Assembly: GCF_003946165.1 (NCBI RefSeq)
Contig: NZ_RHOI01000030.1
Span: 1 to 35,036, forward strand
Length of the DNA: 35,036 nt
DNA from: Lacticaseibacillus baoqingensis
GTDB lineage: Bacteria; Bacillota; Bacilli; Lactobacillales; Lactobacillaceae
Direction of reading: 5' to 3'
How positions within the stretch are numbered: position 1 is the stretch's first letter; every line of letters begins with the position of its first letter. Under the pieces are notes generated by a model. It worked only from the letters and a program-made list of their open reading frames with translations. It ran no database searches and was not told where the DNA came from. The translations under genes and the position numbers were made by a program. Of the stretch, positions 24,471 through 32,302 are shown piece after piece.

Positions 24471-24971
24471 TTATGGCAGCATGAGGCGGGCAAACGCATA
24501 CAAGCAAAACCCATACATCACCGTCAAAAAGGCTAACGCCGCCCCTAACGCCAAGCGATGCTGCACCGGATGAGCCGGCAGTTCCCGGCTGAACACCAAC
24601 GCCATGGCCGCCCCGCCAGCCACCACAAAATTGCTGACGGCCAATTGCTGCAACATGATCATGGTCATCACGATCCGCAACCCTTGACGGCTGCCAAACA
24701 CCTCATTGCGCGCCATCCACAGCGTATACCCAACGGTGATATCCAACCCTGCGACGATCGCCAACACCGCAGTGGCCGGGTGTTTGGCCATCATCGAAAA
24801 GACATCCAGCCCCAGCATGTTGGCATTCAAAAATAAGTACGCCACAAATGCCAGCGGGGTCAACACCATGATCAACACGACCCCGTAAAAAGCCCGGTAA
24901 AAATCTAAGCGCAAGCAATTTTGCAACCAGCGCGCTACCCGGCTGGCGTGCGGTTTTCTCGAATTAATCAT
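24471..24971 (-). CDS. Four-helix membrane protein of unknown function in the PTS operon
   Basis: The product is 166 residues. After a basic N-terminus (residues 1-20) four hydrophobic segments can be seen: about 29-51, 63-85, 95-118 and 135-160. I recognise no family. The start overlaps the stop of the RpiR gene, with AAGGAGG inside that gene, so the two are translationally coupled. Placement between the regulator and a permease-less EIIB protein suggests a role in sugar uptake or in sensing through EIIB, which is inference only. Confidence 0.75.
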   Translation of the reverse strand: MINSRKPHASRVARWLQNCLRLDFYRAFYGVVLIMVLTPLAFVAYLFLNANMLGLDVFSMMAKHPATAVLAIVAGLDITVGYTLWMARNEVFGSRQGLRIVMTMIMLQQLAVSNFVVAGGAAMALVFSRELPAHPVQHRLALGAALAFLTVMYGFCLYAFARLMLP

Positions 24972-25752
24972 GGGGAGGAGCCTCCTTTTTTTGGGCGAGT
25001 AAGAAATTAGCAAAACCCATGCAAAAGATATCGATCAAGACATCTAAGTTGGCAAAGAAATTCTCGTGATGGTCATTTTCACCGATCGTTTTGCTGATGG
25101 CGTCAAAATACAGATTATAATCTGCGGCTTGGGCCACCTTACTTTGTTGAAACGAGGTGAAGGAAACGACTTTGACGCCTTTGAGCCGCAAGTTATTGAT
25201 AAACTTGACCACGGTGTCGCTGGAGCCGCTGTAAGAGATCACGATCAGCACATCCCCAGCTTTGAAATGATCCCCTGGCATCAAGAGCTCGTTGACCGCA
25301 GCGGGAAAGACAAAGCCGCTTTTGCCTAACAGATATAAATTCCGCTGCATCTGTTGGGCCATGATCTGTTGGATCCAGCCAGTCGCATAAATATAGATAT
25401 TGTCGCTGGCGGCCAAGGCGGCATAAACCGCATCCAGCTTGGTGCTTTTGAACTGGTTGACCGTCCACAACAATGACTTGACGGTTTGCGCCAAAAAATC
25501 CACGCTGGTCACTTGCGTCGCTTGGGACTTGGCTTCTTCTTGCAAGACGTAATGCAATTGGCTGTAGCCGGTCAAGCCCAAGCGCTTGCAGGTGCGAAAA
25601 ATCGCCGACTTGGAGTACAACGACCGCGTCGCGACTTGTTCCAAACTCGCCTCGCGCACGAAAGGTTTATTTTGCACGATGAATTGGACGATTTCCTTGT
25701 CGGTATCCCCTAAGTCGTCATAGCGATCGTTGATGAATGATTCGAGATTCAT
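24964..25752 (-). CDS. MurR/RpiR family transcriptional regulator
   Basis: The product is 262 residues. The N-terminal HTH is ASLEQVATRSLYSKSAIFRTCKRLGLTGYSQLHYVL at about 35-70. The SIS domain follows from about 110, with the sugar-phosphate-binding segment VLIVISYSGSSDTVVKFINNLRLKG. Such proteins sense phosphorylated sugars, which suits the GH4/PTS context. It is the first gene of its operon, with its own promoter and cre-like box, and GGAGG before the ATG. The target sites are unknown; candidate inverted repeats lie upstream of the EIICB and GH4 genes. Confidence 0.92.
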   Translation of the reverse strand: MNLESFINDRYDDLGDTDKEIVQFIVQNKPFVREASLEQVATRSLYSKSAIFRTCKRLGLTGYSQLHYVLQEEAKSQATQVTSVDFLAQTVKSLLWTVNQFKSTKLDAVYAALAASDNIYIYATGWIQQIMAQQMQRNLYLLGKSGFVFPAAVNELLMPGDHFKAGDVLIVISYSGSSDTVVKFINNLRLKGVKVVSFTSFQQSKVAQAADYNLYFDAISKTIGENDHHENFFANLDVLIDIFCMGFANFLLAQKKEAPPHD

Positions 25753-25781
25753 GCTAAGGCCTCCTCCATGTCAATGCCTCT

Positions 25782-25809
25782 ATTTTACCATTGGAGAAAG
25801 CGCATTCAA
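25782..25809 (-). promoter_or_regulatory. Promoter of the RpiR operon with cre-like box inside
   Basis: On the minus strand, -35 TTGAAT (25809-25804) and -10 TAAAAT (25787-25782) are 16 bp apart. TGAATGCGCTTTCT (25808-25795) fits the cre consensus TGWAARCGYTWNCW at 13 of 14 positions and occupies the spacer, a position that gives CcpA repression in many operons. Confidence 0.72.
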
Positions 25810-25822
25810 AATCAGGTTTGAT

Positions 25823-25878
25823 ACAAAAGGGTGCCATCCCCTTTCCGTTTAACGAGAAAAGCGCGGCACCTCTTTTGT
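25823..25878 (-). terminator. Terminator of the EIICB gene
   Basis: ACAAAAGGGTGCC (25823-25835) pairs with GGCACCTCTTTTGT (25865-25878) with one bulge. It begins 6 bp after the EIICB stop and separates the permease gene from the RpiR operon. Confidence 0.75.
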
Positions 25879-25883
25879 CTCGA

Positions 25884-27773
25884 TCAGCCATGCAACAGTG
25901 CATCTAAACCGGCAGCGAGCTTGTAAGCATGCGCGACCGTCAAGGTGACTTGATCATCGGTGATCACCACTTTGCTGATGTTGAGCCCTAAGGTTTGGAA
26001 GACCTCTGGCGCATCCACTTGGGTGCCATCTTTGACCTTGATCGCCAGGGTATCGGCAGTCGCATCAAAGCTTTCGACGTTGTCGATCGTCCCGAGTGAA
26101 TCGGCGATCAATGCGGCGTCGGCATTTTCTGCGGCTACTGGTGCCGCTGGCGCTTGCGTCTTTTCACCCATCATGCCTTGCATTTGGGATAAGACTTGCG
26201 GAACATCCAACCCCACGATCACTTGTAAGGCTTTGCCATGATGCACCACGCCCACGGCTTTGTTGGCTTTAAAGGTGCTGTCTGGGGCCACGGCAGTATC
26301 GTCTTTGACACTGACGCGCAAGCGCGTGGCACAGCTGGTGATCGCTTGGATATTGTCGCTGCCGCCTAAAGCTTCCAGATAAGCTTGCGCGCGTTGGACA
26401 TACGGATCATCTTTGGCTGCTGGTTGGCCATCTGCGGTTTCGCCTGCTTTGGCTGCTTTATATTCTTTTTTGGTGATCAGCTTAGTTTCTTCATCGTCGG
26501 CTTCACGCCCTGGCGTCATATAGTTGAACTTCTTGATCATAAAGACGAAAACGAAGTAGAAGATCGCCGTAAAGATCAAGCCGATAATGATCTGCGTGAC
26601 CCAAGTGACCCAGTGATTCGCCCAAGTCGGGATCCACACGGTGGTCAAAAAGCCAATGATGCCGCCGCCAAAGTCCCCGACGACCCCAAAAGCGACCATG
26701 ACCGCATCCATCGTGGCACATAAGAGAGAATGCACGACCCAAAGGACTGGTGCGGCAAATAAGAAGGTAAATTCAACGGGTTCCGTGATCCCAGCCAATA
26801 AGGCAGTCAGCCCAGCCGGGATCAATAAAGCAGCGGTTTGCTTTTTCTTGCTTGGCCGCGCGGTAGCATAAAACGCCAAGCAGACCCCTAAGATCCCAAA
26901 CACCTTATCGTTGCCATACATGGTAAAGGCATTCATCGGTGCGATTTGGGCCATTGGCTTGGTGGAAGCGGCGATCTCATTGAGGTGCGCAAACCACCAA
27001 GGATGGATCCCACCGGCGATCGCCGCAGGACCATAAGCAAACGGGATATAGATAAAATGATGCAGCCCCGTCGGGATCAAGAAGCGTTCCAAGAAGTGAT
27101 ACAACCACACCCCAACAAGGCCAGAAGCCTTCATGAAGTGCTGCATTTCATTGATCCCAATTTGGACCCGCGGCCAAAAAAGACAGGTCAACAAGGCCAC
27201 TGGGATCATCAAAAACGTCCCTAACATCACGACATAAGTGGACCCTTGGAAGGTCCCTAACCATTCAGGTAATTTCTTCTCAAAATATTTATTGTGCAGC
27301 CAAACGGTCAGACTGGCCACGACCAACGCCCCTAAGATACTGGTATCCAAGGTCTTGATCCCTAATATGTTCGTCAGCCCATTGTTCGTCGAATTCGCCA
27401 CGATCTGCGTGTTGACGAAGTTTTTGACCCCAAAGAAATTGCCCCAATGAGTCAACATCGCATTGATCGTGTAATTGTATGCGGCATAGATCACCACAGA
27501 TTCCATCGCCGCTCGGCCAGAGGCTTTTTTAGCGAGGCCGATCGGCAACCCGACGGCAAATAAGAGCGGAATAATATTAAATACGGTAAAAGCACCGGCT
27601 TGGATCGTACTCCAAACCCCAGTCCAAGTCGTGTTTGGCCCAGCTAAGGCGCCAAAGATCGTCGTGTTCGTCATCAACACACAGATGGCTGTCATCGTCC
27701 CACCAAACGAGAACAACAGCACTGGGGTGAACATCGCACCCCCAAATCGTTGCACTTTCTGCATCAAGGTCAT
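25884..27773 (-). CDS. PTS alpha-glucoside EIICB permease with extra EIIB-like tail
   Basis: The product is 629 residues, about 100 longer than typical GlvC/MalP-type EIICB proteins. EIIC occupies about 1-430 with many membrane helices and the conserved segments NPMW-like HHFIYIPF and GITEPVEFTFLFAAP. An acidic linker and the EIIB domain follow, with phosphorylation site C481 in ITSCATRLRVSV. Residues from about 553 to the end form an additional EIIB-like domain without cysteine (LGTIDNVESFDATADTLAIKV). Transport and phosphorylation need an EIIA in trans, probably the one at 21,727-22,206. The likely substrates are maltose or sucrose isomers, judged from the GH4 enzyme. The ribosome binding site is weak (GAGA). 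Confidence 0.92.
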   Translation of the reverse strand: MTLMQKVQRFGGAMFTPVLLFSFGGTMTAICVLMTNTTIFGALAGPNTTWTGVWSTIQAGAFTVFNIIPLLFAVGLPIGLAKKASGRAAMESVVIYAAYNYTINAMLTHWGNFFGVKNFVNTQIVANSTNNGLTNILGIKTLDTSILGALVVASLTVWLHNKYFEKKLPEWLGTFQGSTYVVMLGTFLMIPVALLTCLFWPRVQIGINEMQHFMKASGLVGVWLYHFLERFLIPTGLHHFIYIPFAYGPAAIAGGIHPWWFAHLNEIAASTKPMAQIAPMNAFTMYGNDKVFGILGVCLAFYATARPSKKKQTAALLIPAGLTALLAGITEPVEFTFLFAAPVLWVVHSLLCATMDAVMVAFGVVGDFGGGIIGFLTTVWIPTWANHWVTWVTQIIIGLIFTAIFYFVFVFMIKKFNYMTPGREADDEETKLITKKEYKAAKAGETADGQPAAKDDPYVQRAQAYLEALGGSDNIQAITSCATRLRVSVKDDTAVAPDSTFKANKAVGVVHHGKALQVIVGLDVPQVLSQMQGMMGEKTQAPAAPVAAENADAALIADSLGTIDNVESFDATADTLAIKVKDGTQVDAPEVFQTLGLNISKVVITDDQVTLTVAHAYKLAAGLDALLHG

Positions 27774-28010
27774 TCATCTCGCTTTCTAATGAACAGGTTT
27801 TCGCCAAAGCACCTGGTTTTGGCGAATGGCTCATGGGTGAACTGCCAGTTTGGAAACAAAACAAAGCACAACCTAATGCTGGACAAGCTGGTCTACCACA
27901 GACGCGCTTGCACAACATTAAGCCATGCTTTTGGTTGCCCACTGCAGTGATCCATTGATTGCCGCAGTGCGCGATATTTTGCTACCCAAAACTCAAACAG
28001 TTTGACCCCA
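27774..28010 (-). promoter_or_regulatory. Long 5' leader of the EIICB gene with inverted repeat
   Basis: From the predicted start point near 28011 the leader is about 237 nt and has no supported gene. TTCGCCAAA (27800-27808) and TTTGGCGAA (27818-27826) form a perfect 9-bp inverted repeat 27 bp before the start codon. The half-site TTTGGCGAA recurs at 21453-21461 in the gap upstream of GH4. CACTGC and GCAGTG also pair earlier in the leader. The repeat may be an RpiR operator or an RNA hairpin. Confidence 0.45.
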
Positions 28011-28017
28011 CACTGAC

Positions 28018-28046
28018 ATTATGCACGCATAAGTAAGCGCTTGCAA
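28018..28046 (-). promoter_or_regulatory. Predicted EIICB promoter with overlapping cre-like box
   Basis: On the minus strand, TTGCAA (28046-28041) and CATAAT (28023-28018) are 17 bp apart. TGCAAGCGCTTACT (28045-28032), whose core AAGCGCTT is palindromic, agrees with the cre consensus at 13 of 14 positions and overlaps the -35 box. CcpA bound here would block the permease promoter; an effect on the MATE promoter 100 bp away is possible. Confidence 0.62.
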
Positions 28047-28139
28047 GAACTTTTTTTACCCGCGGGTCAGGCAAAAAAATTTTCGCCGCCTGAATCCGCG
28101 CGGCTGCCCCGATCGCATCCAGCAGGCTGTATTTGGGAC

Positions 28140-28167
28140 TTGACTTTTGCCAAAAGCGGCTTATCTT
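28140..28167 (+). promoter_or_regulatory. Predicted promoter of the MATE gene
   Basis: TTGACT (28140-28145), 16-bp spacer, TATCTT (28162-28167), ending 30 bp before the start codon. Confidence 0.65.
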
Positions 28168-28196
28168 TGGTTTCAATAACAGGAGGCAATCTAAAA

Positions 28197-29564
28197 ATGC
28201 AAGCACTTTTAGAGCGCCGGTTTTCAGGTGAGACGTTTGATTATCGTTTCGTCTTTGCCCTACTGGGACCTGTTGTCATGGATCAATTCTTCCTGGTCAG
28301 CTTTAATTTTTTGAACACCGCTATGATCTCAGGCTCTGGAGAGTCTGCTATTTCCGCGGTGAATATGGTGGGGACATTGAATGTGTTTATCGTGCAGACC
28401 TTTGTGGCGATCGGACTAGGTGGGACAGTCTTGATCGCCCAATATTTTGGGAAGCACGCGTTGTTGACCCTCGGGGCGATCGTCAACGGCACCATTTATT
28501 TGGCCATTTTTAGCGGCACGTTGTTTGCGACAGTGGCGGCGCTATTGCGCACGCCTTTGCTGCACCTGCTGTTTGGCGCGGCACAACCGCAAGTCTTAGC
28601 CGATGCCGAGCTTTATTTGCTGGGGATCGTGTTCAGTTATCCCTTTGAAGCGGTGATCGCCGGCATCAGCGGCTGTTTGCGCGGCGTCAGTAAAACGGGC
28701 CGGTCTTTGCAACTTTCTTTAGTGATGAATGCCTTATATCTCGCCTTGAATGTTTGGTTCATCTTGATCTTGCATTGGGGCGTGGCGGGGATGGCGTTAG
28801 GGTTGAATCTTTCGCGCTGGGTCGGCTGCTTATTTGCCAGGCATGTGTTAGGGCAATGCCGCGACGTACTGCACTTGCAAAAAAAGCGGCTTAGACACGT
28901 GGATTGGCCTTGGGTCAAACGGGTCTTGACCGTGTCGTTGCCATTTGCTGCAGAATCGATTTTTTTCAATGGCGGGCGGATCATCGTTCAAATGATGATC
29001 GTGGCTTTAGGCACTTCAAGTATCGTCGCCTTTGCGATCGCCGGGTCATGGTCACAATTGTCTGAGATCATCCCCACTGCCTTACAAAACGCGCTGGTGC
29101 CTATCGTGGGCCAATGCATGGGCCGCAAAAACGTCGCTGACGCCAAAAAGATCACCTTGGGGTTTTTGGGGCTTGGGGTACTGGCTTATGTGGTCGTCGA
29201 CGGGCTGTTATTGTTGGTTTTTCACCGCGCGATTTGGATCTTTCATCCGGCAGCAGGGATCGTGCCGTTGATTTTTGCGGTGTATTGCACGTATTTGGTC
29301 ATGCACTTATTGGTTTGGCCAGCCAGCTTCATCTTGCCGTCAGCGTTGCGCGCGGCTGGAGATGGCAAGTTTACGACTTATGTTTCCTTAGGGACCATGT
29401 GGCTGTTTCGGGTGGCAGGCTGTTATCTAGTCGGGTTAAAACTCGGCTATGGCCTGCGCGGGATCGCCGTGATCATGGTCTTGGAATGGCTGATCCGGGC
29501 GCTGATCTTTGGCGTCAGGTTCCGCGGCAAGCGCTGGTATTGCCATGAAGTCACCAAGCAATAG
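28197..29564 (+). CDS. MATE family efflux transporter
   Basis: The product is 455 residues with about twelve hydrophobic helices in two related halves. Segments such as GPVVMDQFFLVSFNFLNTAMISGSGESAISAVNMVGTLN and GISGCLRGVSKTGRSLQLSLVMNALYLALNVWFI match the MATE family, which exports drugs or metabolites with Na+ or H+. I use ATG 28197, preceded by AGGAGG; the frame is open further upstream but runs through the promoter. It stands alone with its own terminator and is divergent from the sugar permease. The substrate is unknown. Confidence 0.92.
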   Translation: MQALLERRFSGETFDYRFVFALLGPVVMDQFFLVSFNFLNTAMISGSGESAISAVNMVGTLNVFIVQTFVAIGLGGTVLIAQYFGKHALLTLGAIVNGTIYLAIFSGTLFATVAALLRTPLLHLLFGAAQPQVLADAELYLLGIVFSYPFEAVIAGISGCLRGVSKTGRSLQLSLVMNALYLALNVWFILILHWGVAGMALGLNLSRWVGCLFARHVLGQCRDVLHLQKKRLRHVDWPWVKRVLTVSLPFAAESIFFNGGRIIVQMMIVALGTSSIVAFAIAGSWSQLSEIIPTALQNALVPIVGQCMGRKNVADAKKITLGFLGLGVLAYVVVDGLLLLVFHRAIWIFHPAAGIVPLIFAVYCTYLVMHLLVWPASFILPSALRAAGDGKFTTYVSLGTMWLFRVAGCYLVGLKLGYGLRGIAVIMVLEWLIRALIFGVRFRGKRWYCHEVTKQ

Positions 29565-29588
29565 GTATTCATGAAGTTTTATTACACA

Positions 29589-29640
29589 GGATGGCGGCCA
29601 AGCTATTCTGGTTCCTTGGTTTGATGTGATGCCGCCATCC
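29589..29640 (+). terminator. Terminator of the MATE gene
   Basis: GGATGGCGGC (29589-29598) pairs exactly with GCCGCCATCC (29631-29640), followed by TTAT. Confidence 0.65.
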
Positions 29641-29712
29641 TTATCAGCCAGCTTGTGCTGATCGGCTTTTGGGCGCCTTTTAACCAGACTGTTAGCGATC
29701 GATTGGTCACGC

Positions 29713-29742
29713 TTGCATTGGGCGCCATTATCATGTTACACT
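29713..29742 (+). promoter_or_regulatory. Promoter of the thiamine salvage operon
   Basis: TTGCAT (29713-29718), 18-bp spacer, TACACT (29737-29742) with extended TGT, ending about 20 bp before the TPP aptamer. Confidence 0.6.
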
Positions 29743-29762
29743 CGGACCATTCGAATACGCGT

Positions 29763-29831
29763 ATCTGGGGTGCTGTGAAGCTGAGATTATACCCATCGAA
29801 CCTGATCCAGGTAATGCTGGCGCAGGAAGAT
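29763..29831 (+). promoter_or_regulatory. TPP riboswitch aptamer (THI element)
   Basis: The conserved elements are in order: GGGGTGC, then GCTGAGAT, then CCC-ATCGAACCTGATC, then GGTAATGCTGGCGCAGGAAG. ATCT (29763-29766) and AGAT (29828-29831) can close the P1 stem. These match the thiamine pyrophosphate riboswitch consensus well, and thiazole salvage genes follow. Confidence 0.95.
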
Positions 29832-29835
29832 CAAG

Positions 29836-29916
29836 CTGTCTATTGAAGGACAGTGTCTTTTTGCCGACTTGGCAGACCTCCAGTTACTCGATTCAGAGAA
29901 TGTGGAGGCTTTTTTT
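29836..29916 (+). terminator. Expression platform: two hairpins, the second hiding the thiW ribosome binding site
   Basis: CTGTC (29836-29840) pairs with GACAG (29849-29853), followed by a T run at 29858-29862. Further on, CCTCCA (29877-29882) pairs with TGGAGG (29903-29908), followed directly by C and seven T, then the ATG at 29917. The GGAGG in this last stem is also the thiW ribosome binding site, so the hairpin could act on transcription, translation or both. Confidence 0.65.
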
Positions 29917-30450
29917 ATGGCAAAATCTAATGTGCAGCGCCTCGCCATGTTGGCGATGATGATCGCTTTGGATGTCGTGTTATCCCCACTGTTTCGCATT
30001 GAAGGCATGGCGCCGATGTCCAGTGTGATGAATGTGCTGGCGGCTGTGATCATGGGGCCTTTATATGCGACATTGATGGCGGTGATCTGTGCCATCATCC
30101 GCATGGGATTGATGGGCATTCCCCCATTGGCCTTGACCGGGGCGGTATTTGGGGCCTTTTTAGCTGGCTGGGGGTTTCGTTTAGCACGGCACAATTGGGG
30201 CGCGGCGATCGGTGAGATCATCGGTACCGGTTTGATCGGCTCTTTGGTGTCGTTTCCGGTCATGGTGTGGTTCACCGGCAGCACCCAAGCGCTTTATTGG
30301 TTCGTTTACACGCCAAGGTTTTTTGGCGGCTCGATTTCCGGTTCTTTGATCGGCTTAGTCGTTTTATATCAACTCGACCGCTTAGGCATGACCAAGAAGC
30401 TGCAACGGCTATTTCAGGGGGCCATTTCGCATGCCAATGTCGCTGATTGA
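29917..30450 (+). CDS. thiW: ThiW, thiazole-specific ECF transporter S component
   Basis: The product is 177 residues with about five to six hydrophobic helices. The N-terminus LAMLAMMIALDVVLSPLFRIEGMAPMSSVMNVLAAVIMGPLYATLMAVICAIIR follows the ThiW/S-component pattern. It should bind hydroxyethylthiazole and use the shared ECF energising module encoded elsewhere. The gene follows the TPP riboswitch and overlaps thiM by 20 bp, so uptake and phosphorylation are coupled. Confidence 0.9.
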   Translation: MAKSNVQRLAMLAMMIALDVVLSPLFRIEGMAPMSSVMNVLAAVIMGPLYATLMAVICAIIRMGLMGIPPLALTGAVFGAFLAGWGFRLARHNWGAAIGEIIGTGLIGSLVSFPVMVWFTGSTQALYWFVYTPRFFGGSISGSLIGLVVLYQLDRLGMTKKLQRLFQGAISHANVAD

Positions 30451-31279
30451 GCATTTTACCGCCGCTTTTCACCTGCCGCTGCCGCTTCATGCGGCGCCTT
30501 TAGTCCAGTGTTTGACCAACGAGATCTCTGTTGAAAGCGTCGCCAATGCCTTGTTAGCCATCAACGCCAAACCGGTGATGGCTGACGATTTGCGCGAAAT
30601 CACTGGGTTTATGGCGCAAAGCGATGCGGTGTTATTGAACCTTGGCCACTTGTCGGCGGACCGCGAAGCCAGCATCCGCTTAGCCAGCCAAGCCGCGCAA
30701 GCCCAACAACGCCCGGTGGTGATCGACCTGGTCGGCATCGGCGCCAGTCCGATCAGAGCGCAATTAGGCCAGCAATTGCTGGCGGAAAAACCAATGGTCG
30801 TTAAAGGCAACTTAGGCGAATTGCGCCATTTAGTGGGCTTGCCTAGCCAAGCACGCGGCGTGGATAACAGCCAAGCCGATAGTGCCGACTTGGCGTTGGC
30901 TGGTTTGGCTCACCGGCTGCAAACCTTCGCTCAAGCTTACCCGCACACCGTCTTTTTAGCGACTGGCCCTACTGACATCGTCGCCACTGCCACAACCGCT
31001 TGGCGGCTGGATAATGGCGTCGCCCAGCTCGACCGTTTCACCGGCACTGGCGATATTGTCGGCGCCTTGATCGCAGCGCTTTTAGGCAGCGGCTTGGCGG
31101 CTTTGCCAGCAACGGTGCTGGCCGTCAGCTATTTCAACCGGTGCGGCGAAGCAGCCGCTTTGCTGGCGTCCAAAGCTGGCCTGGCCACGTTTCGGCTCAA
31201 TGTGTTCGATCAGCTGTCGCAATTAGGTCAAGATCCCGAGTGGTTCTTGGCGGTCAAAGGAGAAAACTATGGATCCTAA
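30431..31279 (+). CDS. thiM: Hydroxyethylthiazole kinase
   Basis: The product is 282 residues (or 280 from the second ATG). [28 protein letters not shown] is the ThiM N-terminus, and [14 protein letters not shown] and VVKGNLGEL follow. The catalytic loop is GTGDIVGA, with D208 where many ThiM proteins have cysteine. Replacing this cysteine by aspartate is known to be compatible with activity in the Bacillus enzyme, so the kinase is probably active. It phosphorylates salvaged thiazole with ATP. It overlaps thiW and thiE. Confidence 0.94.
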   Translation: MPMSLIEHFTAAFHLPLPLHAAPLVQCLTNEISVESVANALLAINAKPVMADDLREITGFMAQSDAVLLNLGHLSADREASIRLASQAAQAQQRPVVIDLVGIGASPIRAQLGQQLLAEKPMVVKGNLGELRHLVGLPSQARGVDNSQADSADLALAGLAHRLQTFAQAYPHTVFLATGPTDIVATATTAWRLDNGVAQLDRFTGTGDIVGALIAALLGSGLAALPATVLAVSYFNRCGEAAALLASKAGLATFRLNVFDQLSQLGQDPEWFLAVKGENYGS

Positions 31280-31901
31280 TGCTTTACACCTGTATTTAGT
31301 CACGAACCGTTATCAAGATCCGACTGAGACTTTTTTAGCCAAAGTCCAAGCCGCTTGTGAAAATGGCGTCACCATGGTGCAGCTGCGCGAAAAAGCGCTC
31401 AGCTCGCGCGCTTATTATGCCCTCGCTTTGCAAGTCAAAGCCATTACCGACCGCTATCACTTGCCATTGATCATCGATGACCGCGTCGATATTTGCTTAG
31501 CGGTTGATGCCGCTGGCGTCCATATTGGCGATGATGAACTGCCAGTCGCCGTCACGCGCCAGCTGCTCGGCCCGGATAAACTACTCGGCGTTTCGGCCAA
31601 AACTGTCGCCGCCGCGCAGCAAGCCGCCTTGGATGGCGCCGATTATCTCGGTGTTGGGGCGATCTACCCGACCCAAACCAAAGCACATGCAGTCCGCACC
31701 ACACTGGCGACGCTAAAAGCCATCAGCCAACAAGTCGCCATTCCTATCGTGGCGATCGGCGGCATCAAAGCGCATAACCTGAACAGTTTTGAACACACCG
31801 GCGTGGCGGGTGTGGCCATTGTCAGCGAGATCATGCAAGCCCCAGACGTTGGGGCCATGGTTCGGCAATTACGCCAGCAAGTCGATGCCTTGAGCTTTTA
31901 A
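31269..31901 (+). CDS. thiE: Thiamine phosphate synthase
   Basis: The product is 210 residues with the ThiE TIM barrel. [35 protein letters not shown] binds the pyrimidine pyrophosphate, [27 protein letters not shown] carries magnesium ligands, and [22 protein letters not shown] and [11 protein letters not shown] complete the pattern. It joins HMP-pyrophosphate and thiazole phosphate. It overlaps thiM by 11 bp and shares its operon. thiD, needed for the HMP part, is not in the window. Confidence 0.95.
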   Translation: MDPNALHLYLVTNRYQDPTETFLAKVQAACENGVTMVQLREKALSSRAYYALALQVKAITDRYHLPLIIDDRVDICLAVDAAGVHIGDDELPVAVTRQLLGPDKLLGVSAKTVAAAQQAALDGADYLGVGAIYPTQTKAHAVRTTLATLKAISQQVAIPIVAIGGIKAHNLNSFEHTGVAGVAIVSEIMQAPDVGAMVRQLRQQVDALSF

Positions 31902-31910
31902 CTAGCGCAC

Positions 31911-31947
31911 AAAATAGGCGTCTCTTTGATTGAGAGGCGTCTATTTT
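31911..31947. terminator. Bidirectional terminator after thiE
   Basis: AAAATAGGCGTCTC and the complementary segment ending CGTCTATTTT form a 14-16-bp stem with two G-T pairs, serving thiE and the convergent small membrane protein gene. Confidence 0.75.
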
Positions 31948-31963
31948 CTTGTCATGGTGATGC

Positions 31964-32170
31964 CTAATGGCGGCTGTGTTTGGTAGCGTGTTGGATCAAG
32001 GCAAAGCCAATGACCAAGGTCAAAATGGGCCAACCCAAACTGGTCCCGTGTTTAAGGGCAGCCACGCTAGTCGCCCCGCCAACGGTACAACACGCCACCC
32101 CGATCAACGCGGTGATCAGCTTGATCAGTTTTAATCCGGCCGGATTAGCTGGTTGCTGCGGTTCGTGCAT
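31964..32170 (-). CDS. Small membrane protein, hypothetical
   Basis: The product is 68 residues. After a short polar N-terminus, two hydrophobic segments are visible: about residues 16-38 (IKLITALIGVACCTVGGATSVAA) and 45-60 (LGWPILTLVIGFALIQ). The C-terminus is histidine- and lysine-rich. AAGGAGG lies nine bases before the ATG, and a TATAAT -10 box is at 32213-32218 on the minus strand, so the gene is probably real. I recognise no family. Confidence 0.65.
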   Translation of the reverse strand: MHEPQQPANPAGLKLIKLITALIGVACCTVGGATSVAALKHGTSLGWPILTLVIGFALIQHATKHSRH

Positions 32171-32302
32171 TCAAAACGCCTCCTTGGTGGCAACAACGAC
32201 TTAACCAACTTGATTATAGCCCAATATTACCGGGGTGCTAGCCTACCCCAAAATGCACTGAACCGCGGCTATGGCTGATGCCATTGATCACCACCAACCA
32301 CC

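Noticed and set aside
27577-27942. 121-codon ORF on the minus strand across the EIICB start
   Set aside because: It lies mostly in the EIICB leader and overlaps the true gene in another frame; the sequence has no family pattern and no ribosome binding site.
28058-28067. ACCCGCGGGT palindrome between EIICB and MATE promoters as an operator
   Set aside because: It is only 10 bp, with no second copy near either promoter and no matching regulator in the window.
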